Source of the DNA: Parvibaculum sp. | GTDB lineage: Bacteria > Pseudomonadota > Alphaproteobacteria > Parvibaculales > Parvibaculaceae | DNA length: 54,602 bases | Direction: 5' to 3' | Assembly (NCBI GenBank): GCA_030649335.1 | Contig: JAUSLL010000082.1 | Location: forward strand, 1 to 54,602 | Part shown: in pieces, positions 1 to 8,325 of the stretch | Position numbering within the stretch: the stretch's first letter is position 1 | Layout of the letters: each line of letters begins with the position of its first letter | The notes under the pieces: model-generated | What the model was told of the DNA's origin: nothing | Databases searched by the model: none | What the model saw: the letters and a program-made list of their open reading frames with translations, nothing else | Position numbers and translations under genes: made by a program

Positions 1-19
1 CGCCGCTCATACTGCCGGC

Positions 20-97
20 GAGTGATTTCAGTCCAGGCCATCTGATCCTCCGTGGTCTTCGCAAATCACAGAGAATCATAAGTCGCTGAAATCACTC
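20..97. repeat. 12-bp inverted repeat with 54-nt spacer
   Basis: GAGTGATTTCAG at 20-31 is exactly the reverse complement of CTGAAATCACTC at 86-97. The stretch 1-165 lies beyond the 3' end of the motE-like gene and holds no convincing reading frame. The arms could be a regulator site for a gene to the left of the window or part of a decayed repeat; no T-tract follows, so it is not an obvious terminator. Confidence 0.4.
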
Positions 98-165
98 ACT
101 CCTTTTTGGAGCAGGCTCTAAGGTCGGATAAGGAAAACAAAGGGAATTTGTCAGCCAAACGCGGC

Positions 166-975
166 TCAACCGCCCTGCCCGTTGCGGGCATCTGCGACAT
201 TTGCAATAGGCTTCAGATCGCCTAACTCTGCGTTTGCCGCCTTATCAGTCATTTCCGGTAAACGGTCACCTGTAGCCAGTTCAACCGTCAGATCTTGGGC
301 TGCAACGGGGTCCATCACCGCCAACACCGCAGAAAGCTTGCGCGGGCTCATGCGCTTGGCCACATCGATCAGAACACCCATGTCGAGACGTTCAAAAATA
401 CGGCTCGCATCCTTGGGTTTCATCGTTTCATACATCTGAACGACACCCATCAGGCGCTCTTCATTGGCTTTGTCGCTGGCGCCGATCTGGGTATTGATTC
501 TGGCTTCCAGCTCTTTCAGTTCGGCAATGCGGGCTTCGACGCGTTTTTCAGCGGCACTCAGCAATTGCTCGCGCATTTCAAAAGTCTTGGCCCGCTCGTC
601 GAGTTCTTCGCGACGCGCTGTCAGGCTACCCAGAACGGCAATCTCCGCCTCACTCATAGGTGCGTTATTCAACTGAGCGGTCTGCGCGTCGAGTGCGGCC
701 TGTTTTTCAACATCGCTCATTGATCTCTCGCCGCCGCCGTGAGCTTTCTGAGGCTCATCGCCTTCCGCCGCTTCTGCACCATGCTCGGCCGCCTTGGCTC
801 CATCTCCTTCCGCGGCGTCAGCTCCATGCTCTGCCGGAGCGGGTGCGGATTGAGCCTGCGCATCACCAATGACGGAGACTTCACCCAGACCACCGATCAT
901 ATGCACGACCTTGAGGCCGAGCAGCATCGCAGCCACCAGCATGACAGTCGGTAAAAGGCGAAGGCGGTCGAGCAT
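166..975 (-). CDS. MotE-like flagellar protein (MgtE intracellular N-like domain)
   Basis: This 269-aa protein has one N-terminal membrane segment (about residues 11-28), an Ala/Glu/His-rich linker (about 40-90), a charged coiled coil (about 105-170) and a C-terminal helical domain (about 180-245) of the MgtE_N/FliG-like type, including the stretch KPKDASRIFERLDM. The family is known as a periplasmic or membrane-tethered chaperone of the flagellar motor (MotE in Sinorhizobium stabilises MotC). It is last in a minus-strand operon after fliL, fliM and a DUF6468 gene, 25 bp after the latter, which supports a motor role. Motor partners are not in the window, so the exact target is inferred. Confidence 0.75.
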   Translation of the reverse strand: MLDRLRLLPTVMLVAAMLLGLKVVHMIGGLGEVSVIGDAQAQSAPAPAEHGADAAEGDGAKAAEHGAEAAEGDEPQKAHGGGERSMSDVEKQAALDAQTAQLNNAPMSEAEIAVLGSLTARREELDERAKTFEMREQLLSAAEKRVEARIAELKELEARINTQIGASDKANEERLMGVVQMYETMKPKDASRIFERLDMGVLIDVAKRMSPRKLSAVLAVMDPVAAQDLTVELATGDRLPEMTDKAANAELGDLKPIANVADARNGQGG

Positions 976-1000
976 AATACGAACCTAAGTCAGTCAGCGC

Positions 1001-1459
1001 TCAGCGTGCGCGTTTCAGAAGGTCGGGCAAAGGATGGGCTTCAGCCGAAGCATTCACCTGAGGTTTGGGGCGCGACTGCACGATCCGCGGGGCCAGGGCC
1101 GGTTGTGCCACCGGAGCCGACGCGCGGCGGGGTTCACGCCGGGTTTCAATGCCGCCGAGCCGGTTGGCGATGTCATTGCCGGACTGAACCATCAGTGACA
1201 ATTCGTCAGCCAAGGTGCGGCCACGTTTCACTTGCTCGCTCAATGCGCTGCCGGTGGCATCGCTTGCCTGACGCAACTGACCGATCGCGTTCATCGCCTG
1301 CGCCGTGGCACCAGACAAATCGCGAATAAGATCGCGCATGCCGTCCTGTCCGTCGCGCATAGCACGCAACCGACGATCAATGGTGGCGCAATAACCAATG
1401 GTCGCAACCAGCAGCACACAAACAATGACTTCCAACATGAGGTCCATGGGCAAATTCAT
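1001..1459 (-). CDS. DUF6468 domain flagellar-operon protein
   Basis: This 152-aa protein has an N-terminal transmembrane helix (about residues 7-25), then a predicted coiled coil of about 80 residues and a Pro/Ala/Arg-rich tail. The pattern matches the DUF6468 family, which sits beside fliM in alphaproteobacterial flagellar clusters and has no established biochemical role. Its ATG overlaps the fliM stop by 4 bp (ATGA at 1456-1459), implying translational coupling. A structural or motor-accessory role at the inner membrane is inferred from context only. Confidence 0.7.
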   Translation of the reverse strand: MNLPMDLMLEVIVCVLLVATIGYCATIDRRLRAMRDGQDGMRDLIRDLSGATAQAMNAIGQLRQASDATGSALSEQVKRGRTLADELSLMVQSGNDIANRLGGIETRREPRRASAPVAQPALAPRIVQSRPKPQVNASAEAHPLPDLLKRAR

Positions 1460-2553
1460 GAATGCTCTCCGCTTCCCGGCGCACCGGCACTACCATTTTT
1501 CCGGACGCCGCTTTCGATGCGGACAGCAACGTTGTTACTCATCCGGCCGATACGGCCATGCGCCAGTGCGATACCGCCACAACGCATTTCAACCAATGAA
1601 TCCGGCCCGTTATTGAGCATCAGGGTCTGACCGACCTTGAAATCCATAACTTCGCGCAAGGTGATTTTCTGTTCATCAAGAACGGCGTCAATTGCGACTT
1701 TTGTGGACCACAATTCGGTCGCCAGATGGCTTTCCCAGATCGAGTCACGGCCGAATTTTTCGCCCATGAACATCTGCAGCAGCAATTCGCGGATGGGTTC
1801 GAGCGTTGCATAAGGCAACAGCATTTCAATACGCCCGCCGCGATCTTCCATGTCGATACGCAGCTTGATCAGGATGGCAGCATTGGCGGGACGCGCAATC
1901 GCGGCAAAACGCGGATTGGTTTCGATACGGTCGAGTTCAAGTGTGACGGGCGACAAAGGCTCAAAGGCCGCCTGCGCATCCTGCAGCACGACTTCGATCA
2001 TGCGCTGGGCGAGGCTGAGCTCAATTGTTGTATAGGGACGGCCTTCAATGCGCATGGCCGCTGTGCCACGACGGCCGCCGAGCAACACATCAACGATGGA
2101 ATAGATCAGGTTGGAGTCGACCGTGAACATTCCGTAGTTGTCCCATTCCTTCGCGCGGAAAACCGCAAGAACGGCAGGCAACGGAATGGAATTGAGATAA
2201 TCACCAAAACGGATCGACGAAATATTATCGAGGCTCACTTCAACGTTGTCCGACGTAAAGTTACGCAAGGACGTCGTCATCAGGCGCACAAGACGGTCGA
2301 AGACGATTTCGAGCATCGGAAGACGCTCATAAGAAATCAGGGCTGAATTGATGATCGCGCCAATACCCGTGCGCTCACCGACCTGCTCCTCTTCGACTTC
2401 AAAGCCGAGCAAGCTGTCGATTTCATCCTGATTGAGGACGCGCTCAGGTGACGGGCTATAGGTGCGTTCAGCAGGTGCCGCGCCTTCATCACCTTCCATT
2501 GCTGCCATCGCAGCAGCCATTTCGTCCTGATCGATTTCGTCAACTGTCGCCAT
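1456..2553 (-). CDS. fliM: flagellar motor switch protein FliM
   Basis: FliM is the C-ring protein that receives CheY-P and, with FliG and FliN, sets rotation direction. The 365-aa product has a long acidic N-terminus leading to the conserved CheY-binding segment LNQDEIDSLLGF (about residues 40-51), the CheC-like middle domain with GDYLNSIPLPAVLAVF, and a C-terminal SpoA domain ending VGQTLMLNNG...VAVRIESG. Length is about usual for alphaproteobacteria (E. coli 334 aa). It lies between fliL (63 bp upstream) and the DUF6468 gene (4-bp overlap). Confidence 0.95.
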   Translation of the reverse strand: MATVDEIDQDEMAAAMAAMEGDEGAAPAERTYSPSPERVLNQDEIDSLLGFEVEEEQVGERTGIGAIINSALISYERLPMLEIVFDRLVRLMTTSLRNFTSDNVEVSLDNISSIRFGDYLNSIPLPAVLAVFRAKEWDNYGMFTVDSNLIYSIVDVLLGGRRGTAAMRIEGRPYTTIELSLAQRMIEVVLQDAQAAFEPLSPVTLELDRIETNPRFAAIARPANAAILIKLRIDMEDRGGRIEMLLPYATLEPIRELLLQMFMGEKFGRDSIWESHLATELWSTKVAIDAVLDEQKITLREVMDFKVGQTLMLNNGPDSLVEMRCGGIALAHGRIGRMSNNVAVRIESGVRKNGSAGAPGSGEHS

Positions 2554-2616
2554 GACACTCGCCGCGCTTTTCTAAAAATGCCCTTGAGGGGCAAGGAACC
2601 AATTGGATAGGTGTAT

Positions 2617-3108
2617 TTATTGAACGATTACTTCGCGAAATAGAATGTCGGTGACCAAGGGTGGCTGCACAGCCAGATTGATCCGACGCAGCAATTCTTC
2701 TTTCACACGCAACACGCCGGCCGAACCCTCAACATCTTCGGGACGCAGCTCACGCAAGAAAATCTGGAATGAATCAATCACGCGCGGCAATTCGGCATCG
2801 AGCCGCTTGGCCGCTTCCGCGTCCGTGATTTGCAGGGTCACTTTCATTTTTAGAAAGTGTTGCGGCGCATCACCGCTGAGGTTCACGAGGAATTCGGGCA
2901 GATCATAAAAAACCGGCGGCACAATGACTTTGGCTTCTTCATGTGCCTCTTCACCTCCACCAAGCAGACCGGACATATAGACGCCCGCACCCGCGCCGAT
3001 CAGAACAACCAGCGGCAGCACGATATAGAGGATGAGAACCTTGCCGCTCAGCTTCCGTTTTTCCGGAACTGCCTCGCCGTCGGTTTCGTCAGTATCAGTC
3101 GATGCCAT
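2617..3108 (-). CDS. fliL: flagellar basal body-associated protein FliL
   Basis: FliL is a single-pass inner-membrane protein around the stator. After a charged cytoplasmic start the protein has one membrane segment (about residues 22-42) and a periplasmic domain containing YDLPEFLVNLSG and ending LVTDILFREVIVQ, typical of the family. I chose the ATG at 3108 (163 aa). An in-frame GTG at 3147 would add 13 residues that do not resemble FliL. No strong Shine-Dalgarno sequence is visible. It heads the operon fliL-fliM-DUF6468-motE-like. Confidence 0.92.
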   Translation of the reverse strand: MASTDTDETDGEAVPEKRKLSGKVLILYIVLPLVVLIGAGAGVYMSGLLGGGEEAHEEAKVIVPPVFYDLPEFLVNLSGDAPQHFLKMKVTLQITDAEAAKRLDAELPRVIDSFQIFLRELRPEDVEGSAGVLRVKEELLRRINLAVQPPLVTDILFREVIVQ

Positions 3109-3260
3109 ATTGAAGTGCCCACTTTGCCCACCGATCCCTCGCCCCACAGCTCATGATCGTCACATCATTCCGGCGCCCAGCCCGATCACTCTTCGGGTGC
3201 TTTAGCGCATCTGGATATTTACTGATTTTAGTTAATGAAGCGTTTCGCACAGGTGCGATA

Positions 3261-3278
3261 GGCGGCAATTCTTGCCCG
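3261..3278 (+). promoter_or_regulatory. putative activator (FlbD-like) box upstream of flgF
   Basis: GGCGGCAATTCTTGCCCG aligns without gaps to the boxes at 12416-12433 and 21148-21165 (core CGGCAA, five bases, ending in CCCG). It ends 77 bp before the GG of the flgF sigma-54 promoter, almost the same distance as in the other two cases. The assignment to FlbD is by analogy with Caulobacter enhancer sites. Confidence 0.5.
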
Positions 3279-3353
3279 GTAAAGCCTGCCACGACGGCCC
3301 CGCGAACCATCCGAAATAAACCGTAAGCCGTTGATTTCATTTAAACTCGTCAG

Positions 3354-3369
3354 TGGCACAAGGTCTGCA
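3354..3369 (+). promoter_or_regulatory. sigma-54 promoter of flgFGAH
   Basis: TGGCACAAGGTCTGCA has the invariant GG (3355-3356) and GC (3367-3368) with the exact 12-bp spacing of -24/-12 promoters. The predicted transcript start near 3380 leaves a leader of about 48 nt before the flgF ATG. Confidence 0.75.
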
Positions 3370-3427
3370 CTATTCGTTTCAGGCGGAAAGCCGCCTAACC
3401 GATAGCTCGAAACCTGATGGTTTGAAG

Positions 3428-4159
3428 ATGGATAATGCACTTCTCATAGGCCTGTCGCGTCAGTCCGCCATGGCGCGGGAAATGTCCGTGATCGCAAACA
3501 ACCTTGCGAACATGAACACGACGGCGTTCAAGTCCCAGACCATGCTCTTCGACGAGTATCTGATGCCTGTCGCTACCGAAGACAGCCAGGACAAGACGCT
3601 CTCCTTTGTTCAGGACTACGGCCAGGTGCGCAATCTCTCCGACGGCGAACTGAAAACGACAGGCAACCCGCTTGATGTCGCCATTTCCGGCGAAGGCATG
3701 TTCCAGATCCAAACACCGAATGGCACGCAATATACACGCGACGGCCATTTCCAGCTCGACGATCAGGGGCAGCTTGTCACCTCGCAAGGTATGCCGGTGC
3801 TCACCGGTGCCGGTTCAGTGCTGCGCTTTGCCGCCGACGAAGGTCAGGTCTCGATTGCCCGCGACGGCACAGTTTCAACCGACCGTGGCCAGCGCGGCAA
3901 ACTCGCCCTCGTCACCTTCGCCAATCCGCAGAACATGAAAGCCAATGGCGACGGGCTCTATTCGACCACTGAAGCCGAGATCCCCGTCACCAATCCGCAC
4001 TTCGTGCAGGGCTCAATTGAAGGCTCCAACGTCAATTCCATCGTCGAAATGACCAACATGATCGATGTGCAGCGCTCCTACATCAGCGCCGCCAAGCTCG
4101 TGCAAACCGCCGACGAAATGCGCCGACAGGCCATTTCACAGATTGCCGCGCCGGTCTAA
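3428..4159 (+). CDS. flgF: flagellar proximal rod protein FlgF
   Basis: FlgF is a rod subunit of the flagellar axial structure. The 243-aa product has the N-terminal rod signature (SVIANNLANMNTTAFK, about residues 20-35), the middle hook/rod fold with GNPLDVAISGEGMFQIQ, and the C-terminal helix with EGSNVNSIVEMTNMIDVQRSY. I use the ATG at 3428. The open frame runs upstream to 3353, but the sigma-54 element sits inside that stretch, so an earlier start would precede the transcript. First gene of flgF-flgG-flgA-flgH. Confidence 0.95.
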   Translation: MDNALLIGLSRQSAMAREMSVIANNLANMNTTAFKSQTMLFDEYLMPVATEDSQDKTLSFVQDYGQVRNLSDGELKTTGNPLDVAISGEGMFQIQTPNGTQYTRDGHFQLDDQGQLVTSQGMPVLTGAGSVLRFAADEGQVSIARDGTVSTDRGQRGKLALVTFANPQNMKANGDGLYSTTEAEIPVTNPHFVQGSIEGSNVNSIVEMTNMIDVQRSYISAAKLVQTADEMRRQAISQIAAPV

Positions 4160-4220
4160 GCCGTCCGAAACCAAATTCTTATCAACGTTTACCTAGAGAC
4201 ACAGGCCAAGGAACAGATCA

Positions 4221-5006
4221 ATGCAGTCGCTCAGCATCGCCGCCACAGGGATGATGGCCCAACAGCTCAATGTCGAGGTGATCTCCAACAACATCGCCAA
4301 CATGAGCACGTCGGGCTTCAAGCGCCAGCGCGCCGAATTTCAGGACCTGCTCTACCAGAACCTGCGCCGCGTCGGCACCAACTCATCAGACAGCGGCACC
4401 ATCGTGCCATCAGGCGTTCAGGTCGGCCTCGGCGTCAAGACCGGTTCGGTCTATCGCGTGATGACACAAGGCGACATGAACAATACAGGCAACAAGCTCG
4501 ACCTCGCCATTCAGGGTCGCGGCTATTTCCGCGTCGAAATGCCGAGCGGCACAGACGCTTATACGCGCGCCGGCAACTTCCAGCTGAGCCCGGACGGCCA
4601 GATCGTAACTTCGGATGGCTACGCTGTGGCCCCCGGCATCACCATTCCGTCGGAAGCCATCGACATCACGATCAGCAAAGACGGTCAAGTACAGGCAACC
4701 ATCCCCGGCCAGACCGCACCGCAGATTGTCGGCCAGCTCGAACTGTCGAACTTCCAGAACGAAGCCGGTCTCGACCCGCAGGGCGACAACCTCTTCATCG
4801 AAACCGCCGCGAGCGGTGCCGCCACCACCGGCGCACCTTCCGCCGCAGGTTTCGGCAGCCTGCAGCAGGGCTTCCTCGAAACCTCGAACGTCAACGCCGT
4901 CACAGAAATTTCCGACCTCATCACCGCCCAGCGCGCCTACGAGATGAACGCGAAAATCATCACCGCGTCCGACGAAATGATGTCCGTCACATCGAACCTG
5001 AAGTAA
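4221..5006 (+). CDS. flgG: flagellar distal rod protein FlgG
   Basis: FlgG forms the distal rod that crosses the periplasm. The 261-aa length is that of the family. N-terminal motif MSTSGFKRQRAEFQDLLYQ, central GNKLDLAIQGRGYFRV and C-terminal ETSNVNAVTEISDLITAQRAYE are all present. An AAGGAA ribosome site precedes the ATG. It follows flgF by 61 bp and is followed by flgA after 23 bp, consistent with one transcript from the sigma-54 promoter at 3354. Confidence 0.97.
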   Translation: MQSLSIAATGMMAQQLNVEVISNNIANMSTSGFKRQRAEFQDLLYQNLRRVGTNSSDSGTIVPSGVQVGLGVKTGSVYRVMTQGDMNNTGNKLDLAIQGRGYFRVEMPSGTDAYTRAGNFQLSPDGQIVTSDGYAVAPGITIPSEAIDITISKDGQVQATIPGQTAPQIVGQLELSNFQNEAGLDPQGDNLFIETAASGAATTGAPSAAGFGSLQQGFLETSNVNAVTEISDLITAQRAYEMNAKIITASDEMMSVTSNLK

Positions 5007-5029
5007 CGCGTCCCCTGAAGGATATCTAA

Positions 5030-6046
5030 ATGCGCTTCCGTCTCAACATCTCCGCCCTTCTCGTCGCACCGGTCCTCGCCAGCTCCGTTATGCTTGCCGG
5101 AATGCAGACGGCCGAAGCCGCAGAACTGCGCACCTCCGTCATCGTTACGAAGGATGTCGTCACATTGGGCGATCTGTTCGACGACGCGGGCAGCGCTGCT
5201 GATGTTGTTGTCGCCGACGCCCCCACCCCCGGCGGCGCATCCGACATTTCGATCTCACGCATTTCGCTCGCCGCGCGCCGCAATGGTCTTGCTTGGCGCA
5301 ACACAACTGGCCTCAGCCACATTTCCGTGAACCGCACAGGTGTCTCCGTGCCAAACGCAGATGTGTCCGCCGCCATTGTCGAAGCCATCATTACCAAAAA
5401 TCCGTCCATCCTGCCGACCGCGAACATGCAGGTCGATTTCACAGGCGGCAACGCTGGTGTACAGGTCAGCGACAGCGACAACCTAGATCTGCGCGTTGAA
5501 AATATCTCGTTCAATGTCCGCAACGGCAATTTCGAAGCCATCGTTCGCGCGCCTGCCAACAACCCCACAGCGCCGCTCCGCCGCGTTTACGGTCGCGCCT
5601 ATCCTGTCACGGATGTGCCGGTCCTCGTCCGCGACGTTGCCCCCGGCGACACGGTGGCCGCCACTGACATCCAGTGGGTCAAGATGCCTTCAAGCCGCGT
5701 CAGCGCCAACATTGTCACCACACAGTCTGGCCTCGTCGGCATGTCACCGCGCTTCCCTGTGCGCTCGGGTGAGCCGCTGCGTCTCAGCGATCTGCAGCCG
5801 CCTGTCGTCATCGCCAAAGGTGCGGTCGTCGACATGAACTATGCCTCCGGCGCACTCGTCCTGCTCGCACGCGGCCGTGCGCTCGAAAACGGTGCCATCG
5901 GCGATACGATCGACATCATCAATCCACGATCCAACCGCACAGTGCAGGGCGTCGTTATCGGCCCGAACGTCGTGCGGATCGACAATCTGACTATGCCCCG
6001 CGCTCAGGCTTCCACGGCACCTCATTCCGGTGACGTGAAGTCCTGA
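5030..6046 (+). CDS. flgA: flagellar P-ring chaperone FlgA
   Basis: FlgA is the periplasmic chaperone needed for P-ring (FlgI) assembly. The 338-aa product starts with a signal peptide (about residues 1-31, ending near AEAAE). It has an alphaproteobacterial N-terminal extension and a C-terminal SAF/ChapFlgA domain with PVLVRDVAPGDTV and SGEPLRLSDL. It is longer than E. coli FlgA (219 aa) but usual for Caulobacter-like species. A GAAGGA ribosome site lies before the ATG; flgH follows. Confidence 0.93.
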   Translation: MRFRLNISALLVAPVLASSVMLAGMQTAEAAELRTSVIVTKDVVTLGDLFDDAGSAADVVVADAPTPGGASDISISRISLAARRNGLAWRNTTGLSHISVNRTGVSVPNADVSAAIVEAIITKNPSILPTANMQVDFTGGNAGVQVSDSDNLDLRVENISFNVRNGNFEAIVRAPANNPTAPLRRVYGRAYPVTDVPVLVRDVAPGDTVAATDIQWVKMPSSRVSANIVTTQSGLVGMSPRFPVRSGEPLRLSDLQPPVVIAKGAVVDMNYASGALVLLARGRALENGAIGDTIDIINPRSNRTVQGVVIGPNVVRIDNLTMPRAQASTAPHSGDVKS

Positions 6047-6102
6047 TCCCGCAACGACCCGAATTTTACGCCGTCATGATCAAAGAAAAGCAAGAGGCTG
6101 TT

Positions 6103-6855
6103 ATGTTTCTCCGTCGCGTTACCGGATTTGCCGCCGTCGCCACACTCGCCGCATCGCTCGGCGCCTGCAGCGCCCTTGACCGCATCGAGAATGTTGGCAA
6201 TGCACCCGCCCTTGCACCGATCAGCAACCCGACATCAAACCCTGGCTACCGTCCGGTGAGCATGCCTATGCCTGCGCCCGAGCAAATCGTCTACGAACCC
6301 AATTCGCTATGGCGTTCCGGCTCGCGCGCCTTCTTCCGCGATCAGCGCGCCGCACGCATCGGCGACATCATGACAGTCGTCATCAACATCTCCGACAGCG
6401 CCAAAGTCAACAACGCGACAAAGCGTTCGCGCGCAAATTCGGAAAGTGCCGGACTGCCGAATTTACTCGGCCTTGAATCGCAATTGAGCAAGGTGCTGCC
6501 TGAAGCTGTGGACCCTGCCGCACTCGTCAACGCGACGAGCGATGGCTCCAGCGCAGGCACAGGTTCGGTGGACCGTAAGGAAACCGTCGAACTGACGGTC
6601 GCCGCCGTTGTCACGCAGGTTCTGCCCAACGGTAACCTCGTCATCGAAGGCCGTCAGGAAGTCCGCGTCAATTTCGAAGTCCGCGAGCTTCTCGTCGCCG
6701 GCATCGTGCGGCCTGAAGATATTTCGAGCACCAACACGATCCAGCACACGCAGATCGCCGAAGCACGCATCTCATACGGCGGACGCGGTCAGATCACCGA
6801 CGTGCAGCAGGCGCGCTATGGCCAGCAGCTCTTCGATGTCATCATGCCATTCTAA
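6103..6855 (+). CDS. flgH: flagellar L-ring lipoprotein FlgH
   Basis: FlgH forms the outer-membrane L ring. Starting at 6103 (250 aa) gives a compact lipoprotein signal with lipobox LGAC at about residues 19-22 and an AGAGG ribosome site. The in-frame ATG at 6076 would add nine charged residues ahead of the signal. Family motifs include SLWRSGSRAFFRDQRAARIGD, GNLVIEGRQEVRVNFE and, near the end, ARISYGGRGQITDVQQARYG. It is the last gene before a bidirectional terminator. Confidence 0.95.
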   Translation: MFLRRVTGFAAVATLAASLGACSALDRIENVGNAPALAPISNPTSNPGYRPVSMPMPAPEQIVYEPNSLWRSGSRAFFRDQRAARIGDIMTVVINISDSAKVNNATKRSRANSESAGLPNLLGLESQLSKVLPEAVDPAALVNATSDGSSAGTGSVDRKETVELTVAAVVTQVLPNGNLVIEGRQEVRVNFEVRELLVAGIVRPEDISSTNTIQHTQIAEARISYGGRGQITDVQQARYGQQLFDVIMPF

Positions 6856-6901
6856 TCCAAGCACAAGTTCCGGACGCCCGGATGTACGGCTCCGGTAAAG
6901 C

Positions 6902-6933
6902 AAAACGCGGCCCTCGCAAGAGAGCCGCGTTTT
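6902..6933. terminator. bidirectional terminator between flgH and dksA-like gene
   Basis: AAAACGCGGC at 6902-6911 pairs with GCCGCGTTTT at 6924-6933. The T-run on the plus strand and the A-run opposite let it serve both convergent genes. Confidence 0.75.
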
Positions 6934-6982
6934 CGCATTTCAAATATCCATAAGAACACGCGACCCGCGCGCTCCGTGTCGT

Positions 6983-7399
6983 TCAATCGTCGCGATAGAC
7001 TTTTTCACGACGCTCATGACGTTCCTGCGCTTCGATCGACAAGGTCGCAATCGGACGCGCGTCCAGCCGTTTCAGGCTGATCGGCTCGCCGGTCTCTTCG
7101 CAATACCCGTACGTGCCCTCTTCGACACGCCGCAAAGCGGAGTCGATCTTGGACACCAGCTTGCGCTGGCGGTCGCGGGTACGAAGCTCAAGCGAGCGTT
7201 CCGTTTCTGTCGAGGCACGATCGGCAAGGTCAGGATGGTGTGCGGTCTCTTCCTGAAGGTGCTGAAGTGTCTCGCGGTTTTCCAGAAGGATGTCTTCCTT
7301 CCACTTCTCGAGCTTGCGCCGAAAATATTCCTTCTGCCGTTTATTCATAAACGGCTCGTCATCGGAGGGCATATAGCCCTTAGGCAACCGTACAACCAT
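6983..7399 (-). CDS. dksA: DksA/TraR-family regulator, degenerate zinc site
   Basis: DksA-family proteins bind RNA polymerase through the secondary channel and, with ppGpp, retune transcription. This 138-aa product has the two-helix coiled coil (about residues 20-95) and the globular segment EGTYGYCEETGEPISLKRL. Of the four zinc cysteines only the first is kept; the others read T, S and A (TLSIEAQERHE). This cysteine-poor form is, as far as I recall, common in alphaproteobacteria. It is convergent with flgH, matching the order around Caulobacter flgH, so a flagellar or stress-related regulatory role is plausible but unproven. Confidence 0.88.
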   Translation of the reverse strand: MVVRLPKGYMPSDDEPFMNKRQKEYFRRKLEKWKEDILLENRETLQHLQEETAHHPDLADRASTETERSLELRTRDRQRKLVSKIDSALRRVEEGTYGYCEETGEPISLKRLDARPIATLSIEAQERHERREKVYRDD

Positions 7400-7616
7400 G
7401 CGCCTTCATCTCTCCTGAGACGTCCCCGCTACGCAGGGTCCTTATAGAAAACGCGGCGGAGTATAAGGAGAGGGACCACGATTCTCAACCGCTCACCGCG
7501 TTTGCCCAAATTTCAACGTAAGAGATTGAAAACAAAGACTATTTCACCCAATCGGAAGTCAGCTCCGAATGGCTCGAATAGATCGAAAGGTTAATTGAAG
7601 AGAGTTGTCGCCGGAC

Positions 7617-8039
7617 TCAGAACGTCCCGAATTTCGCCAATTCAACTCTGGCACGCAGTTCGATGTGGTCCAGAATATAGGCGAGCGCGGGATCACGAAC
7701 TTGGGCCTGCTGACCTTCGACCACACGCAGCAAGCGGGTGAGCTTGGCTTCAGGCACCTGCCCGCTCAGGATCGACAACTTAATGTCGTCGAGGATATCG
7801 AGCATCTGTTCACCGCGGGCCATCGCACGACGCGGCGAAGACGTGGAGTCTTCAAGCCCGCCTGTTTCCTGCAAAGCCAGAAGACCATCAACAGCAGCAA
7901 GCGACGAGGCAGCACTGAGGCCTGCAAGGCCGCGACCGCCCTCGGTGGCACCGACAGCAAAGCCCGACCCGGCAGCACGTGCGGAAGATGCACGTTTGCC
8001 CGTCGTCTGACCGATCTGGCGTCCAGCGCCAATCTTCAT
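7617..8039 (-). CDS. fliX: flagellar assembly regulator FliX
   Basis: FliX is an alphaproteobacterial protein that couples early basal-body assembly to activation of the sigma-54 activator FlbD. The 140-aa product has the family pattern: basic N-terminus (MKIGAGRQIG), an Ala/Gly-rich section, and the conserved C-terminal half (MLDILDDIKLSILSGQVPE; DHIELRARVELAKF). It is divergent from flgI, as in Caulobacter. A perfect CtrA box lies 71 bp upstream of its start. The gap to the dksA-like gene (7400-7616) shows no recognisable element. Confidence 0.93.
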   Translation of the reverse strand: MKIGAGRQIGQTTGKRASSARAAGSGFAVGATEGGRGLAGLSAASSLAAVDGLLALQETGGLEDSTSSPRRAMARGEQMLDILDDIKLSILSGQVPEAKLTRLLRVVEGQQAQVRDPALAYILDHIELRARVELAKFGTF

Positions 8040-8109
8040 TGCTTTGCCCCTAAGCCCGGACTGCCGGATACATGACAGCCACCCAAGTCAGCACATTGGA
8101 TCAGAACCA

Positions 8110-8124
8110 TTAAGGTGGCGTTAA
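8110..8124 (-). promoter_or_regulatory. CtrA box upstream of fliX
   Basis: TTAAGGTGGCGTTAA is an exact TTAA-N7-TTAA match. Read on the minus strand it is TTAACGCCACCTTAA, facing fliX 71 bp away. In Caulobacter fliX belongs to the CtrA-activated class II genes, so position and sequence agree. Confidence 0.75.
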
Positions 8125-8269
8125 GCCTAAAAACCGGTGCGGTAGATTCTGCCGGGTGGGCGGAAAGACCTACCCTGCCCAGCCCAAAAACTCGTAAAGC
8201 CAAACTGCGCCTCAAAATTAAAATAAGCAAAATCAATGGCTTAGATATCCTCCTCCACCTCTGTCCGGG

Positions 8270-8285
8270 TGGCACGGGTTTCGCT
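8270..8285 (+). promoter_or_regulatory. sigma-54 promoter of flgI-cheL-flbY
   Basis: TGGCACGGGTTTCGCT carries GG (8271-8272) and GC (8283-8284) at 12-bp spacing. The predicted start near 8296 leaves about 30 nt before flgI. A weaker version of the shared upstream box may lie at 8138-8155 (TTCTGCCGG portion), farther away than at the other promoters. Confidence 0.75.
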
Positions 8286-8325
8286 TACTAGGGTTAGTGT
8301 CTTTCCGCGATCAGACGGTTTTTGA

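Larger units (their letters stand above)
3109..3427. other. divergent control region between fliL and flgF
   Basis: This 319-bp gap has no credible gene. It carries the sigma-54 promoter (3354-3369) and upstream box (3261-3278) of the flgF operon on the plus strand. On the minus strand a degenerate CtrA-like site (TTAA at 3232-3235, N7, then TTTC) lies 124 bp before fliL. In Caulobacter fliLM is a CtrA-dependent class II operon, which makes the weak site worth noting, but it is a poor match. Confidence 0.5.

Noticed and set aside
1726..2346. 206-aa plus-strand reading frame
   Set aside because: Antisense to fliM, which is certain.
3232..3246. CtrA box for fliL
   Set aside because: Only one TTAA half is intact (the other is TTTC); too weak to list as a site of its own.
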